A DNA stretch of 64,000 nt, taken from Flagellimonas alvinocaridis (GTDB lineage: Bacteria > Bacteroidota > Bacteroidia > Flavobacteriales > Flavobacteriaceae). Location: positions 528,263 to 592,262 of the forward strand of contig NZ_SNTZ01000001.1 in the NCBI RefSeq assembly GCF_004916895.1, given 5' to 3'. Position 1 is the first letter of the stretch, and every line of letters begins with the position of its first letter. Below the pieces are notes generated by a model. That model saw nothing but the letters and a program-made list of their open reading frames with translations. It searched no databases and had not been told where the DNA came from. Shown here piece after piece: positions 1-7,368 of the stretch. Position numbers and translations under genes: made by a program.

Positions 1-973
1 TAACGCCCAGTAGAATAATACTGCCCAGAATTACAAAGTAATTGGTAATCTGTGCATAGGTTCGTTGGGGTTTTTCCGATTTGGCATGACTGAAGAAAAA
101 AGGCTCTACACCCATCCGGAAAGCTGTACCGAACAAGGTCATGAACAAAGCCAATTTATAGCATGCACTATATTTCCCTACTTCGGCTTCCGCTATATCC
201 TCTGGCAACATTTCGGTGAGTAAAATCTTATCGAATACTTCATTGATTGTAAATGCCACTCCGGCCAGCATTACTGGACCAGCATATTTTAACATCTTTT
301 TCCAAAGATTTGTATCAAACGTATAGGGAACCTTAATATACGTTGGGAATAGAATCAACAGTGTAACACCGCTTGCGATAACATTCGAAATCAACACATA
401 ATGAATTTCCCAATCTGTTTTGTAAATAGAATGGTACAACCCACTTTCCGTTTCTTGGGCCATTTGGGGCAAAATCAGCAGGAAAAAGACATTAAAAACC
501 AAGTTGATGACTACATTGATGGTTTTTAATACCGCGTAGCGCATTGGCTTTTCTTGGGCCCTCAATAGGGCAAACGGAATAATAACCAAGGCATCCAAAA
601 CCAAAATAAAGGCAGTGAACTTTATATAATCAGGGTTGATGTTGGTTACTTCAGACAGCCATTGTTTTAAAGAAAGTACCATTATCAAAAACAGCAATGA
701 TGACCCCAGTAAGGAAATAAGGGATGTTGAAACTACATTGTTTTTGTCTTCCCTCTTATGGTAAAACCTGAAGAAGGCTGTCTCCATACCATAGGCCAAA
801 AACACGTTGAAAATGGCAATCCAAGCATAAATATTGGTATACTGCCCATACCCTGATGCATTTTCGAAAACTGAAGTGTATAGGGGTAGCAATAAGAAGG
901 AAATGACCCGCGGCAGAACGGTGGCCAGGCCATAGATAAAAGTCTGCTTAAAAAGCCTTCTTAACGGGTTCAA
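1..973 (-). CDS. Polysaccharide flippase (MOP/Wzx-like), 3' end outside window
   Basis: About 324 codons are visible, and the reading frame runs off the left edge without a stop. The translation is a chain of hydrophobic helices beginning NPLRRLFKQTFIYGLATVLP, typical of the oligosaccharide flippase/polysaccharide biosynthesis branch of the MOP superfamily, which moves lipid-linked glycans or lipid II-like substrates across the inner membrane. The start is a TTG at 973. An in-frame TAA lies five codons upstream with no ATG or GTG between, and the next in-frame Met is far inside the protein, so TTG is the only reasonable start. It follows atpG on the same strand but a strong terminator separates them, so it is probably its own transcription unit. 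Its substrate cannot be read from the sequence. The family is confident; the role in peptidoglycan, LPS or another glycan is open. Confidence 0.85.
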   Translation of the reverse strand, partial: MNPLRRLFKQTFIYGLATVLPRVISFLLLPLYTSVFENASGYGQYTNIYAWIAIFNVFLAYGMETAFFRFYHKREDKNNVVSTSLISLLGSSLLFLIMVLSLKQWLSEVTNINPDYIKFTAFILVLDALVIIPFALLRAQEKPMRYAVLKTINVVINLVFNVFFLLILPQMAQETESGLYHSIYKTDWEIHYVLISNVIASGVTLLILFPTYIKVPYTFDTNLWKKMLKYAGPVMLAGVAFTINEVFDKILLTEMLPEDIAEAEVGKYSACYKLALFMTLFGTAFRMGVEPFFFSHAKSEKPQRTYAQITNYFVILGSIILLGV

Positions 974-1054
974 TAGGTGTGTTCTTTAAAACCTTTTAAA
1001 TAAAGCCACAAGTTACACAAAACCCTTTAGTCCACTGGTGTCAAAATTGCGCAA

Positions 1055-1083
1055 ACAAAAAAGGCCGCTTCAAGCGGCCTTTA
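1055..1083 (-). terminator. Rho-independent terminator of the ATP synthase operon
   Basis: The arms AAGGCCGCTT and AAGCGGCCTT form a perfect inverted repeat around one base. Read on the minus strand the G/C-rich stem is followed by a run of T. It lies about 70 bases past the atpG stop and before the flippase start. Confidence 0.85.
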
Positions 1084-1106
1084 CATATCTTTCTTTTGAA
1101 CTCTAG

Positions 1107-1171
1107 TTGTTCAATGCTTAAGCTTTTGACTATTTAGCCTCGCTTTCGTTCGGCTTAATTGTTCAATGCTT
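1107..1171. repeat. Short direct repeat of the atpG 3' end
   Basis: TTGTTCAATGCTT occurs at 1107-1119 and again at 1159-1171, a 52-base offset. The second copy is the end of atpG, encoding the last residues before its stop. The first lies in the 3' untranslated region before the terminator. It looks like a remnant of a small tandem duplication of the gene end, or chance. Confidence 0.5.
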
Positions 1172-2015
1172 CCGCGCCACCAACAATTTCAAGGATTTCG
1201 CTGGTAATGGCTGCCTGGCGGGCCTTGTTGTACGTCAATTTCAATTGGGACCTCAATTCTCCGGCGTTGTCCGTAGCCTTGTGCATGGCCGTCATACGGG
1301 CACCGTGCTCACTGGCAAAGGAATCACGAATGGCCTTGAACAATTGGGTTTTTAAGGATTTTGGGATTAGCTGTTCCACTATTTCAGCCTTAGAGGGCTC
1401 AAAAATATAATCCGTGGTACCAGCAGCATCTCCCTCAACTGGAACAATAGGTAAAAATTGTTCGGTCATGACCTGCTGCGTTGCAGCATTTTTGAATTTG
1501 TTATAGACCAAATCTATTCGATCATATGTTCCTTCCGTAAACTGGTCCATCAAAAATTGAGCGATTTCAGCAACTTTATCAAAGGTCAAGTCGTCGTAAA
1601 CATCACTATGGTTGGCCAAGATGGTGTTCTTTTTACGAAGGATATCGTTGGCTTTCTTCCCAATGGTCACAAAATCCACTTTTTTACCGGCATAGGTTTC
1701 CTCTAACAAGATTCTACTCTGTTTGATGATGTTGGAGTTGAATGCTCCACACAAACCACGGTTGGATGTGATTGCAACCACCAAAACCTTGTTTACCGGC
1801 CTTGCAGCGGCAAACTTACTTCCTGCATCCCCTTCCAAACTTGCACTTAATCCTTGTAACAATTCGGTAAGCTTATCAGAATAAGGACGCATGGCCGTAA
1901 TGGCATCCTGAGCCTTTTTCAACTTTGCGGCCGATACCATTTTCATGGCACTGGTAATTTGCATCGTTGAAGAGATGGATGAAATCCTATTCCGTATTTC
2001 CTTTAGATTCGCCAT
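1155..2015 (-). CDS. atpG: ATP synthase F1 subunit gamma
   Basis: This 286-residue protein is the central rotor shaft of F1, coupling rotation of the c-ring to catalysis in the alpha3beta3 head. The conserved N-terminal helix (NLKEIRNRISSISSTMQIT, then AMKMVSAAKL) and C-terminal helix (LKLTYNKARQAAITSEILEI) that form the coiled-coil shaft are both present, and the length is normal. The start is ATG. It is the last gene of the atp operon, 78 bases after atpA, and is followed by a strong terminator. In Bacteroidota beta and epsilon (atpD, atpC) are usually encoded elsewhere, and they are absent here. Assignment is essentially certain. Confidence 0.98.
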   Translation of the reverse strand: MANLKEIRNRISSISSTMQITSAMKMVSAAKLKKAQDAITAMRPYSDKLTELLQGLSASLEGDAGSKFAAARPVNKVLVVAITSNRGLCGAFNSNIIKQSRILLEETYAGKKVDFVTIGKKANDILRKKNTILANHSDVYDDLTFDKVAEIAQFLMDQFTEGTYDRIDLVYNKFKNAATQQVMTEQFLPIVPVEGDAAGTTDYIFEPSKAEIVEQLIPKSLKTQLFKAIRDSFASEHGARMTAMHKATDNAGELRSQLKLTYNKARQAAITSEILEIVGGAEALNN

Positions 2016-2038
2016 ACTATTTGTAGTATTTAGATTCT

Positions 2039-2074
2039 AGTATTGAGTATTGAGCTTTACCTTGACTCAGTACT
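2039..2074 (-). other. Imperfect hairpin between atpA and atpG
   Basis: The arms AGTATTGAGT (2039-2048) and ACTCAGTACT (2065-2074) pair at 9 of 10 positions in the 78-base atpA-atpG gap, within a stretch of AGTATTGAGT-like microrepeats. It could affect message stability or subunit ratio. No function is shown. Confidence 0.3.
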
Positions 2075-2093
2075 ATCTACTGAATACTCGTAA

Positions 2094-3674
2094 CTAGTTT
2101 TTGTACTTACTTGAAAGGTCCTTACAAACAGCTGTCAATGTATCGGTAACCTCATCGGTTAATTTACCAGCTTTAAGGGCATCCAAAACATTTCTGTGCT
2201 TGGCGTTCAAAAACTCCAAGAAATCCTTTTCAAACTCTTTTACCTTGTCCACAGGAACATCTCTCAACAAGTTCTTGGAACCTGCAAAGATGATAGCCAC
2301 CTGATCTTCCACTGTAAATGGATCGTTCTGTCCTTGTTTTAAAATCTCAACGTTTCTACGTCCTTTCTCAATTACATTCAAGGTGGCGGCATCCAAATCG
2401 GAACCGAACTTGGCAAACGCTTCCAATTCACGGAACTGCGCTTGATCCAATTTCAAGGTACCTGCTACTTTCTTCATGGATTTGATCTGTGCGGAACCAC
2501 CCACACGAGATACGGAGATACCTACGTTAATCGCGGGCCGTACACCCTGGTTGAACAAATCTTGTTCCAAGAATATCTGACCATCTGTAATAGAAATCAC
2601 GTTGGTTGGAATATATGCGGAAACGTCACCTGCCTGTGTTTCAATAATTGGAAGTGCTGTTAGCGATCCACCTCCTTTTACTATAGGTTTCAATACCTCT
2701 GGAAGGTCGTTCATGTCTTTTGCAATATCATCATCCGCAATCACTTTTGCGGCACGTTCCAACAATCTTGAGTGCAAATAGAATACGTCACCAGGATAGG
2801 CTTCACGACCTGGAGGTCTTCTCAACAACAATGATACCTCACGATAGGCAACTGCTTGTTTTGACAAATCATCATAGATGATCAAAGCTGGACGACCTGT
2901 ATCCCTAAAGTATTCACCAATTGCTGCACCAGCAAATGGAGCATATACCTGCATAGGCGCAGGGTCTGATGCGTTGGCGGCAACAATAGTGGTATAGGCC
3001 AAGGCACCTTTATCTTCCAAAGTCTTTGCGATGGCAGCCACAGTTGATGCTTTCTGCCCTACAGCAACATAGATACAGTATACAGGCTCTCCGGCATCAT
3101 AAAATTCTTTTTGATTTAGGATGGTATCGATACAAACGGTTGTTTTACCTGTTTGTTTATCACCAATTACCAACTCCCGTTGTCCACGACCAATTGGAAT
3201 CATGGCATCAATAGCCTTGATACCAGTCTGCAATGGTTCGTTTACAGGTTGTCTATAAATTACACCAGGGGCTTTTCGCTCCAAGGGCATCTCATAGGTT
3301 TCTCCAGAGATAGGTCCTTTTCCATCGATGGGATTCCCCAGGGTGTCCACAACACGGCCAACAATTCCTTCACCCACTTTAATGGATGCGATACGTTGTG
3401 TACGTTTTACGGTAGCACCTTCCACAATCTCTTTGGATGGGCCCAACAAAACCACACCAACGTTATCTTCTTCCAGGTTCAAAACGATTCCTTCCATACC
3501 GCCATCAAACTCTACCAACTCCCCGTACTGGGCATTGGAAAGTCCGTAAACACGGGCAATACCATCACCCACTTGCAATACGGTACCTACTTCATCCAAA
3601 GAAGCGGTAGCCTCAAAACCTGATAACTGTTTTTTCAAAATTGCTGATACCTCAGCGGCTTTTACTCCTGCCAT
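2094..3674 (-). CDS. atpA: ATP synthase F1 subunit alpha
   Basis: This 526-residue non-catalytic nucleotide-binding subunit of F1 alternates with beta in the hexameric head. The Walker A motif GDKQTGKT sits near residues 171-178. The N-terminal beta-barrel region ([20 protein letters not shown]) and the [20 protein letters not shown] core segment are intact. Length is normal and the start is ATG at 3674, two bases after the atpH stop, which suggests translational coupling. The C-terminal helical domain ends [14 protein letters not shown]. The identity is certain. Confidence 0.99.
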   Translation of the reverse strand: MAGVKAAEVSAILKKQLSGFEATASLDEVGTVLQVGDGIARVYGLSNAQYGELVEFDGGMEGIVLNLEEDNVGVVLLGPSKEIVEGATVKRTQRIASIKVGEGIVGRVVDTLGNPIDGKGPISGETYEMPLERKAPGVIYRQPVNEPLQTGIKAIDAMIPIGRGQRELVIGDKQTGKTTVCIDTILNQKEFYDAGEPVYCIYVAVGQKASTVAAIAKTLEDKGALAYTTIVAANASDPAPMQVYAPFAGAAIGEYFRDTGRPALIIYDDLSKQAVAYREVSLLLRRPPGREAYPGDVFYLHSRLLERAAKVIADDDIAKDMNDLPEVLKPIVKGGGSLTALPIIETQAGDVSAYIPTNVISITDGQIFLEQDLFNQGVRPAINVGISVSRVGGSAQIKSMKKVAGTLKLDQAQFRELEAFAKFGSDLDAATLNVIEKGRRNVEILKQGQNDPFTVEDQVAIIFAGSKNLLRDVPVDKVKEFEKDFLEFLNAKHRNVLDALKAGKLTDEVTDTLTAVCKDLSSKYKN

Positions 3675-3676
3675 TT

Positions 3677-4216
3677 TTATAGACTATTTGTAAATTCTCT
3701 TTTTAAATTGTTCAATTTGTTTGCGATACTGGCATCGTACTGCAAATCGCCAACACGCAACACAAATCCTCCTATGATGCTTTCATCAATCTTGTTTTGG
3801 ATAGTGACCTTATTTCCGGTAATCTTGTTTACCTCGGCCAACATCTTCTTCTCCAAATCAGCGGTCAACGGCACTGCTGTTGTCACATAAGCTACGTCTT
3901 CCCCTTTCAATTTTTCATGAAGTATGATGTATTTATAGGCCACTTCCCTTAACATCCCAATTCTTCGGTTATCCGTTAGTGTGGTGATAAGTCCTTTGGT
4001 TATCTCGTTGGCATTCTTAAAAACCTCCAATAACGCATTTTTCTTAACCTCACCTTTAACTATCGGGCTTTCCAAAAGATTTTGCAACTCTTTGCTTTCG
4101 GCAACTACCGAGGCAATGTCCCGCATGTCGTTCTCAACGGCATCTGCCGCCTTCTTTTCGATAGCAAAATCCAAGGTTGCTTTTGCATAGCGTATGGCTG
4201 CCCTGTTCTGGTTCAT
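3677..4216 (-). CDS. atpH: ATP synthase F1 subunit delta
   Basis: A 179-residue OSCP/delta-family protein that joins the b-subunit stator to the top of F1. The N-terminal helical domain ([20 protein letters not shown]) and the C-terminal segment ([20 protein letters not shown]) match the family. I start it at ATG 4216. A longer reading begins at TTG 4222, directly after the atpF stop, but ATG two codons later is the better start and leaves a 6-base gap. It sits in the canonical F-H-A-G order. The family is poorly conserved in the middle but unmistakable at the C-terminus. Confidence 0.95.
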   Translation of the reverse strand: MNQNRAAIRYAKATLDFAIEKKAADAVENDMRDIASVVAESKELQNLLESPIVKGEVKKNALLEVFKNANEITKGLITTLTDNRRIGMLREVAYKYIILHEKLKGEDVAYVTTAVPLTADLEKKMLAEVNKITGNKVTIQNKIDESIIGGFVLRVGDLQYDASIANKLNNLKREFTNSL

Positions 4217-4222
4217 GCTCAA

Positions 4223-4723
4223 TTAGTTCAGTTTGATGTCTCCCAACATGTCCTCGACCAACTTCTGTTGCTTTTTCTTGTCGGACAACTCTTCTTTTAT
4301 CACTTTTTCCGCTATTTCTACGGAAAGATTGGCCACTTGAGATTTAATATCTGCCACAGCGGCTTTCTTTTCACTTTCTATCGCAGCTTGGGCCTGCTTG
4401 ATCATTTTATCGCCCTCTACCTTGGCTTGTTCCTTGGCTTCAGAGATAATTCCTTCTTTGATTTCCCTTGCTTCTTTTAACAATGAATCTCTTTCGGCGC
4501 GGGCTTCTTTCAATAATTTTTCGCTATCGGCGGTAACGTTCTGCATTTCCTTTTTGGCAGCTTCGGCCGCATCCAATGCATTTTTGATACCTTCTTCACG
4601 GTCATTTACCGCATTAAGAATGGGTTTCCATGCAAACTTCCACAATAGGAACAACAGCAATCCGAATAAAATGGTTTGCCAAAAAAATAGTCCTACTGAA
4701 AACTCTTCCAATAACTTTTCCAT
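4223..4723 (-). CDS. atpF: ATP synthase Fo subunit b
   Basis: This 166-residue peripheral stalk subunit has one N-terminal membrane helix (about residues 8-30, FSVGLFFWQTILFGLLLFLL) followed by a long, charged, alanine-rich coiled coil that reaches up to F1. Length and composition are those of bacterial AtpF. The ATG start is 84 bases after atpE. Only one b-type gene is present, as expected for a non-photosynthetic bacterium with b2 homodimers. Confidence 0.96.
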   Translation of the reverse strand: MEKLLEEFSVGLFFWQTILFGLLLFLLWKFAWKPILNAVNDREEGIKNALDAAEAAKKEMQNVTADSEKLLKEARAERDSLLKEAREIKEGIISEAKEQAKVEGDKMIKQAQAAIESEKKAAVADIKSQVANLSVEIAEKVIKEELSDKKKQQKLVEDMLGDIKLN

Positions 4724-4807
4724 ATCTAAATTTACTTTGCTTCTTAATTATTTAAACTAAGCAAAAGCTGTAACCAACCGTTACAACTTTTGCTTTAGAG
4801 TTTTTGA

Positions 4808-4999
4808 TTACACTGCAAATAGGGCAGCAAAACCAATACCTTCAATCAACGCTGCTGCAATCAACATCGCTGTTTGGATTTTTCCGTAAGCTTCAGGCTG
4901 ACGGGCAATAGCCTCCATAGCAGAACCACCGATTCTACCAATACCAAGACCAACACCGATAACTACCAAACCTGCACCTACCATTACTGGAATTTCCAT
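4808..4999 (-). CDS. atpE: ATP synthase Fo subunit c
   Basis: A 63-residue two-helix proteolipid forming the rotor ring. Helix 1 is glycine-rich (VGAGLVVIGVGLGIGRIGGS), the polar loop is ARQPEA, and helix 2 carries the ion-binding carboxylate in AALIEGIGF. The residue after the Glu is Gly rather than the Ser of Na+-binding rings such as that of Ilyobacter, so proton coupling is the natural inference. It is shorter than the 79 residues of E. coli AtpE but within the family range. It lies between atpB and atpF. Confidence 0.97.
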   Translation of the reverse strand: MEIPVMVGAGLVVIGVGLGIGRIGGSAMEAIARQPEAYGKIQTAMLIAAALIEGIGFAALFAV

Positions 5000-5033
5000 A
5001 TCTATCTAGTTTAAAAATTAAAAATTCAACTTA

Positions 5034-5060
5034 CTGGATTCCCACCTACGCGGGAATTAC
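5034..5060. repeat. REP-like palindrome between atpB and atpE
   Basis: ATTCCC (5038-5043) and GGGAAT (5052-5057) flank CACCTACGC-like spacer sequence. The element resembles the short GGATTCCC...GGGAAT palindromes scattered in many bacterial genomes. It lies in the 66-base atpB-atpE gap, so it would fold in the operon message, possibly protecting or processing it. Only one copy is in this window. Confidence 0.5.
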
Positions 5061-5065
5061 AACTA

Positions 5066-6202
5066 TTATAAATGCACCAACTCGGGGTCATTTTCATGGC
5101 CCTCTTCATGATGGTCCTCGGAGGCAAATCCGAAGTACAACGCACTCAACATGGTGAATATATAGGCTTGTAGCAATGCTACCAATATTTCTATCAACGA
5201 GATGGCAAAGGCCAAGAAAAAGGACAATGGGCTTCCCAACCAACTCTTAAAGATGAACATTAACCCGATCAAGCTCATTAAAACGATATGCCCAGCTTGC
5301 ATGTTCGCATACAAACGAATCAACAGGGAAAATGGCTTAATGAAGAGTCCCAAAATCTCAATGGGAACCAATATTATATATAAAGGTATCTTGGCATACC
5401 AAGGCATGGTGTTGCCCAATGGATTGAATTGGTGCATCCAATAGTCCTTGGTTCCCGTAAAGTTGGTGATCAAAAAGGTCATCAACGCCAACGCAAAGGT
5501 TATGGCGATGTTTCCTGTAACATTGATCCCAAGTGGAGTCAACCCAAAAATGTTCAAGAACCAAATAAAGAAAAAGATGGTCAGCAAGAACGGCATATAT
5601 TTTTTGTAACGCTTTTCACCGATGTTCGGCCTGGCGATATCATCACGAATGTAAAGTACAATAGGTTCAAAGAAACGCCCTGCCCCAGTAGGTATCCCAT
5701 TGTTCTTGGCATATGATTTTGCCAAGCTGGTAAACAACCACAACATCAACAATCCAGTGACAATGATCATGACCACATTCTTGGTGATGGAGAAGTCCAA
5801 AGGTTTTACATTGGTGGGATGATGTTCTTCATCATAGTTGATGGTGCCTTCGGAATCGGTCTTGTATATTTTGCTATGGTACAGCTTGTAGTGATTGCCA
5901 TCTACTTCGGCAATGGTTTCGCCATGATGGAATTTTGAAGAGGAAAAGACTTTTAGCCCATTGTCCCATAAAATGACTGGCAATGGAAAGCCAACATATT
6001 TATGCTCACCATTTTCCTTGGTATAGGAAAACAAAGAAAAGTCATGGGAATCCTTAAGGTGATGGGAGATGTATTCCTTAATTTCGGTTTTTAAATCCTT
6101 GCCGTGCTCTTCGGCTTCATGTTCTTGCTCATTGGCAAAAGTGAACTGGGCCAACAATAGTGTTGCAACAAGAAAAAATCTCGTAAAAAAAGTCTTTCGC
6201 AT
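5066..6202 (-). CDS. atpB: ATP synthase Fo subunit a, with periplasmic N-terminal domain
   Basis: A 378-residue stator channel subunit that carries protons to and from the c-ring. The essential arginine lies in PFSLLIRLYANMQAGHI, and the last helix pair (IEILVALLQAYIFTMLSALY) is well conserved. The protein is about 100 residues longer than E. coli AtpB. It starts with a signal-peptide-like segment (MRKTFFTRFFLVATLLLAQF...) and a charged, His/Glu-rich region of roughly 110 residues before the membrane core, a layout known in Bacteroidota. I start it at ATG 6202; a TTG at 6211 would add three residues. A His/Glu-rich tail (DHHEEGHENDPELVHL) closes it. Identity is certain; the role of the extra domain is unknown. 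Confidence 0.97.
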   Translation of the reverse strand: MRKTFFTRFFLVATLLLAQFTFANEQEHEAEEHGKDLKTEIKEYISHHLKDSHDFSLFSYTKENGEHKYVGFPLPVILWDNGLKVFSSSKFHHGETIAEVDGNHYKLYHSKIYKTDSEGTINYDEEHHPTNVKPLDFSITKNVVMIIVTGLLMLWLFTSLAKSYAKNNGIPTGAGRFFEPIVLYIRDDIARPNIGEKRYKKYMPFLLTIFFFIWFLNIFGLTPLGINVTGNIAITFALALMTFLITNFTGTKDYWMHQFNPLGNTMPWYAKIPLYIILVPIEILGLFIKPFSLLIRLYANMQAGHIVLMSLIGLMFIFKSWLGSPLSFFLAFAISLIEILVALLQAYIFTMLSALYFGFASEDHHEEGHENDPELVHL

Positions 6203-6303
6203 TTCGCTCAAAATATCGGTCTCTCAAAATCGGTGCAAATGTAAGCCATTCTTCTAAAAAGAAAAAAGCTTTCAAACTTTTATTTTTGAGGATTTTGTGT
6301 GTG

Positions 6304-6711
6304 CTATTCTTTGGAAGCCTCTTCCAGATTTTTGAGGATTTTGGACATAAAATAGGTCTCCATCAACAGGGCTATGGCGTAGGGCACGAAAAAAGCAGCG
6401 AATTCCAGACCGGACATTTCGCCATCAGCTTTGTAGGTTGGGTAGAACAATAGGAAGAAAAACACAAATTTCAGTAAGCTGCCCGCCATAAACAAAAATC
6501 CCATCTGATTTTTCAGTTTTTCTCGAAAACGGTACAAAAGACCAAAAATCGTAGTTGCCAAAAGGCCGTTGACCACATAGGAGCGTACAATCAAATTTCC
6601 GAAAGGAGCAAGGTCCCTGCTTATAAGAACAAAAAGATGGATGCCAAAGGCCAGAAGGAGCAAAAGGAGCAGAAGTAGGGTAAATTGGATGAAAATATTT
6701 TGTTTCAACAT
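6304..6711 (-). CDS. Four-helix membrane protein of the atp operon (DUF6168-like)
   Basis: 135 residues with about four membrane helices, beginning with a striking leucine run (FIQFTLLLLLLLLLAF) and ending in a short charged tail. It occupies the place of AtpI in other bacteria, directly before atpB, and overlaps the upstream AtpZ-like gene by one base (TGATG). AtpI-type proteins are thought to help assemble the c-ring. By position and topology this protein may do the same, but I see no clear AtpI sequence motif. The DUF6168 name is from memory. Confidence 0.7.
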   Translation of the reverse strand: MLKQNIFIQFTLLLLLLLLLAFGIHLFVLISRDLAPFGNLIVRSYVVNGLLATTIFGLLYRFREKLKNQMGFLFMAGSLLKFVFFFLLFYPTYKADGEMSGLEFAAFFVPYAIALLMETYFMSKILKNLEEASKE

Positions 6712-6935
6712 CAGTATTTAATACGTTTCAACTGCTGCAAAACTACCCAAATAGAAATTGCCACTCCCAATAAAGTGGCAATTACCGTAAAAATATTTTT
6801 TTCATTTTGGTACTGGGCATCCAACCATTTCCCGCCTTGAACGGACAAATAGATAATTATCCCCATTTCAAAAGCGATTCCCGTAAGAATCGCTGCATTC
6901 TTGAATCCGTTCTTAGGAGGCTTTTGCTGGCTCAT
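6711..6935 (-). CDS. AtpZ/AtpI-like small membrane protein
   Basis: 74 residues with two membrane helices (about 13-32 and 42-66): FKNAAILTGIAFEMGIIIYL, then NIFTVIATLLGVAISIWVVL, separated by GGKWLDAQYQ. This is the AtpZ/F0F1-ATPase assembly family pattern, where the short GGKWLD loop is characteristic. I start it at ATG 6935 (MSQQKPPKNGF), inside the last 23 bases of the bactofilin gene. A GTG at 6977 would extend it but overlaps bactofilin more deeply and adds non-family sequence. The probable role is Fo assembly or Mg2+/c-ring handling, inferred from family and position. Confidence 0.82.
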   Translation of the reverse strand: MSQQKPPKNGFKNAAILTGIAFEMGIIIYLSVQGGKWLDAQYQNEKNIFTVIATLLGVAISIWVVLQQLKRIKY

Positions 6936-7347
6936 TGGTCTTTGAAGGCTGCATTTTTGGTGCCGCAGTGGTTGCACCGGCCATTGCTCCCTTGCCCATG
7001 GTACAAGCTGCGTTGAATGTGGCTCCCGGCTCTACGGCCAATTTGGATACACTGACAGTTCCCTCAATAATGGCAGAAGCCTTAAGTGAAAGTAGGTCTG
7101 TTACCGAAAGTTCTCCATTGAACTTTCCTTCAATATCGGCATTGACGCATTCTACTTTTCCGTTGATATAGCCATCCTTTCCAATGACAACCTTGCCAGA
7201 GGTTTTTACGTTGCCTTCAAGTTTTCCGTCGATTCTAAAATCGGCTTCGGAAGTAATGTCGCCTTTTATCTTCGTGTTCTTTTCTATTCTGTTGGGCTGT
7301 CCTCCAAATTCATTCATAGGTCGTGGTTTTTTGTTGTCAGAAAACAT
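6913..7347 (-). CDS. Bactofilin-family cytoskeletal protein
   Basis: 144 residues. After a short polar N-terminus comes the repetitive beta-helix core of bactofilins (TKIKGDITSEADFRIDGKLE, GNVKTSGKVVIGKDGYINGK, and so on), with the regular hydrophobic/Gly spacing seen in polymer-forming cytoskeletal proteins. The tail is low complexity and Ala/Thr rich. Family members self-assemble into filaments that organise envelope or peptidoglycan machinery. It lies 21 bases after sprE and overlaps the AtpZ-like gene, so it is probably cotranscribed with both. Its link to gliding or cell shape is inference. Confidence 0.9.
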   Translation of the reverse strand: MFSDNKKPRPMNEFGGQPNRIEKNTKIKGDITSEADFRIDGKLEGNVKTSGKVVIGKDGYINGKVECVNADIEGKFNGELSVTDLLSLKASAIIEGTVSVSKLAVEPGATFNAACTMGKGAMAGATTAAPKMQPSKTNEPAKAS

Positions 7348-7368
7348 TGTGTTCTAGGGTTTTGGGGT

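Noticed and set aside
733-933. Open frame of 66 codons on the minus strand inside the left-edge flippase
   Set aside because: It is out of frame with the flippase, whose own frame reads continuously through it with clear membrane helices. The short frame has no recognisable features.
2020-2093. AGTATTGAGT-like microrepeats as a possible CRISPR or satellite
   Set aside because: Units are short, few and irregular with no spacers. They are better described as an imperfect hairpin in the atpA-atpG gap.
3153-3623. 156-codon plus-strand frame antisense to atpA
   Set aside because: atpA is fully conserved on the other strand; the antisense frame is a composition shadow without motifs or leader.
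6936-6977. GTG start that would lengthen the AtpZ-like protein by 14 residues
   Set aside because: The added residues are unlike the family and deepen the overlap with bactofilin. ATG 6935 gives the expected N-terminus.
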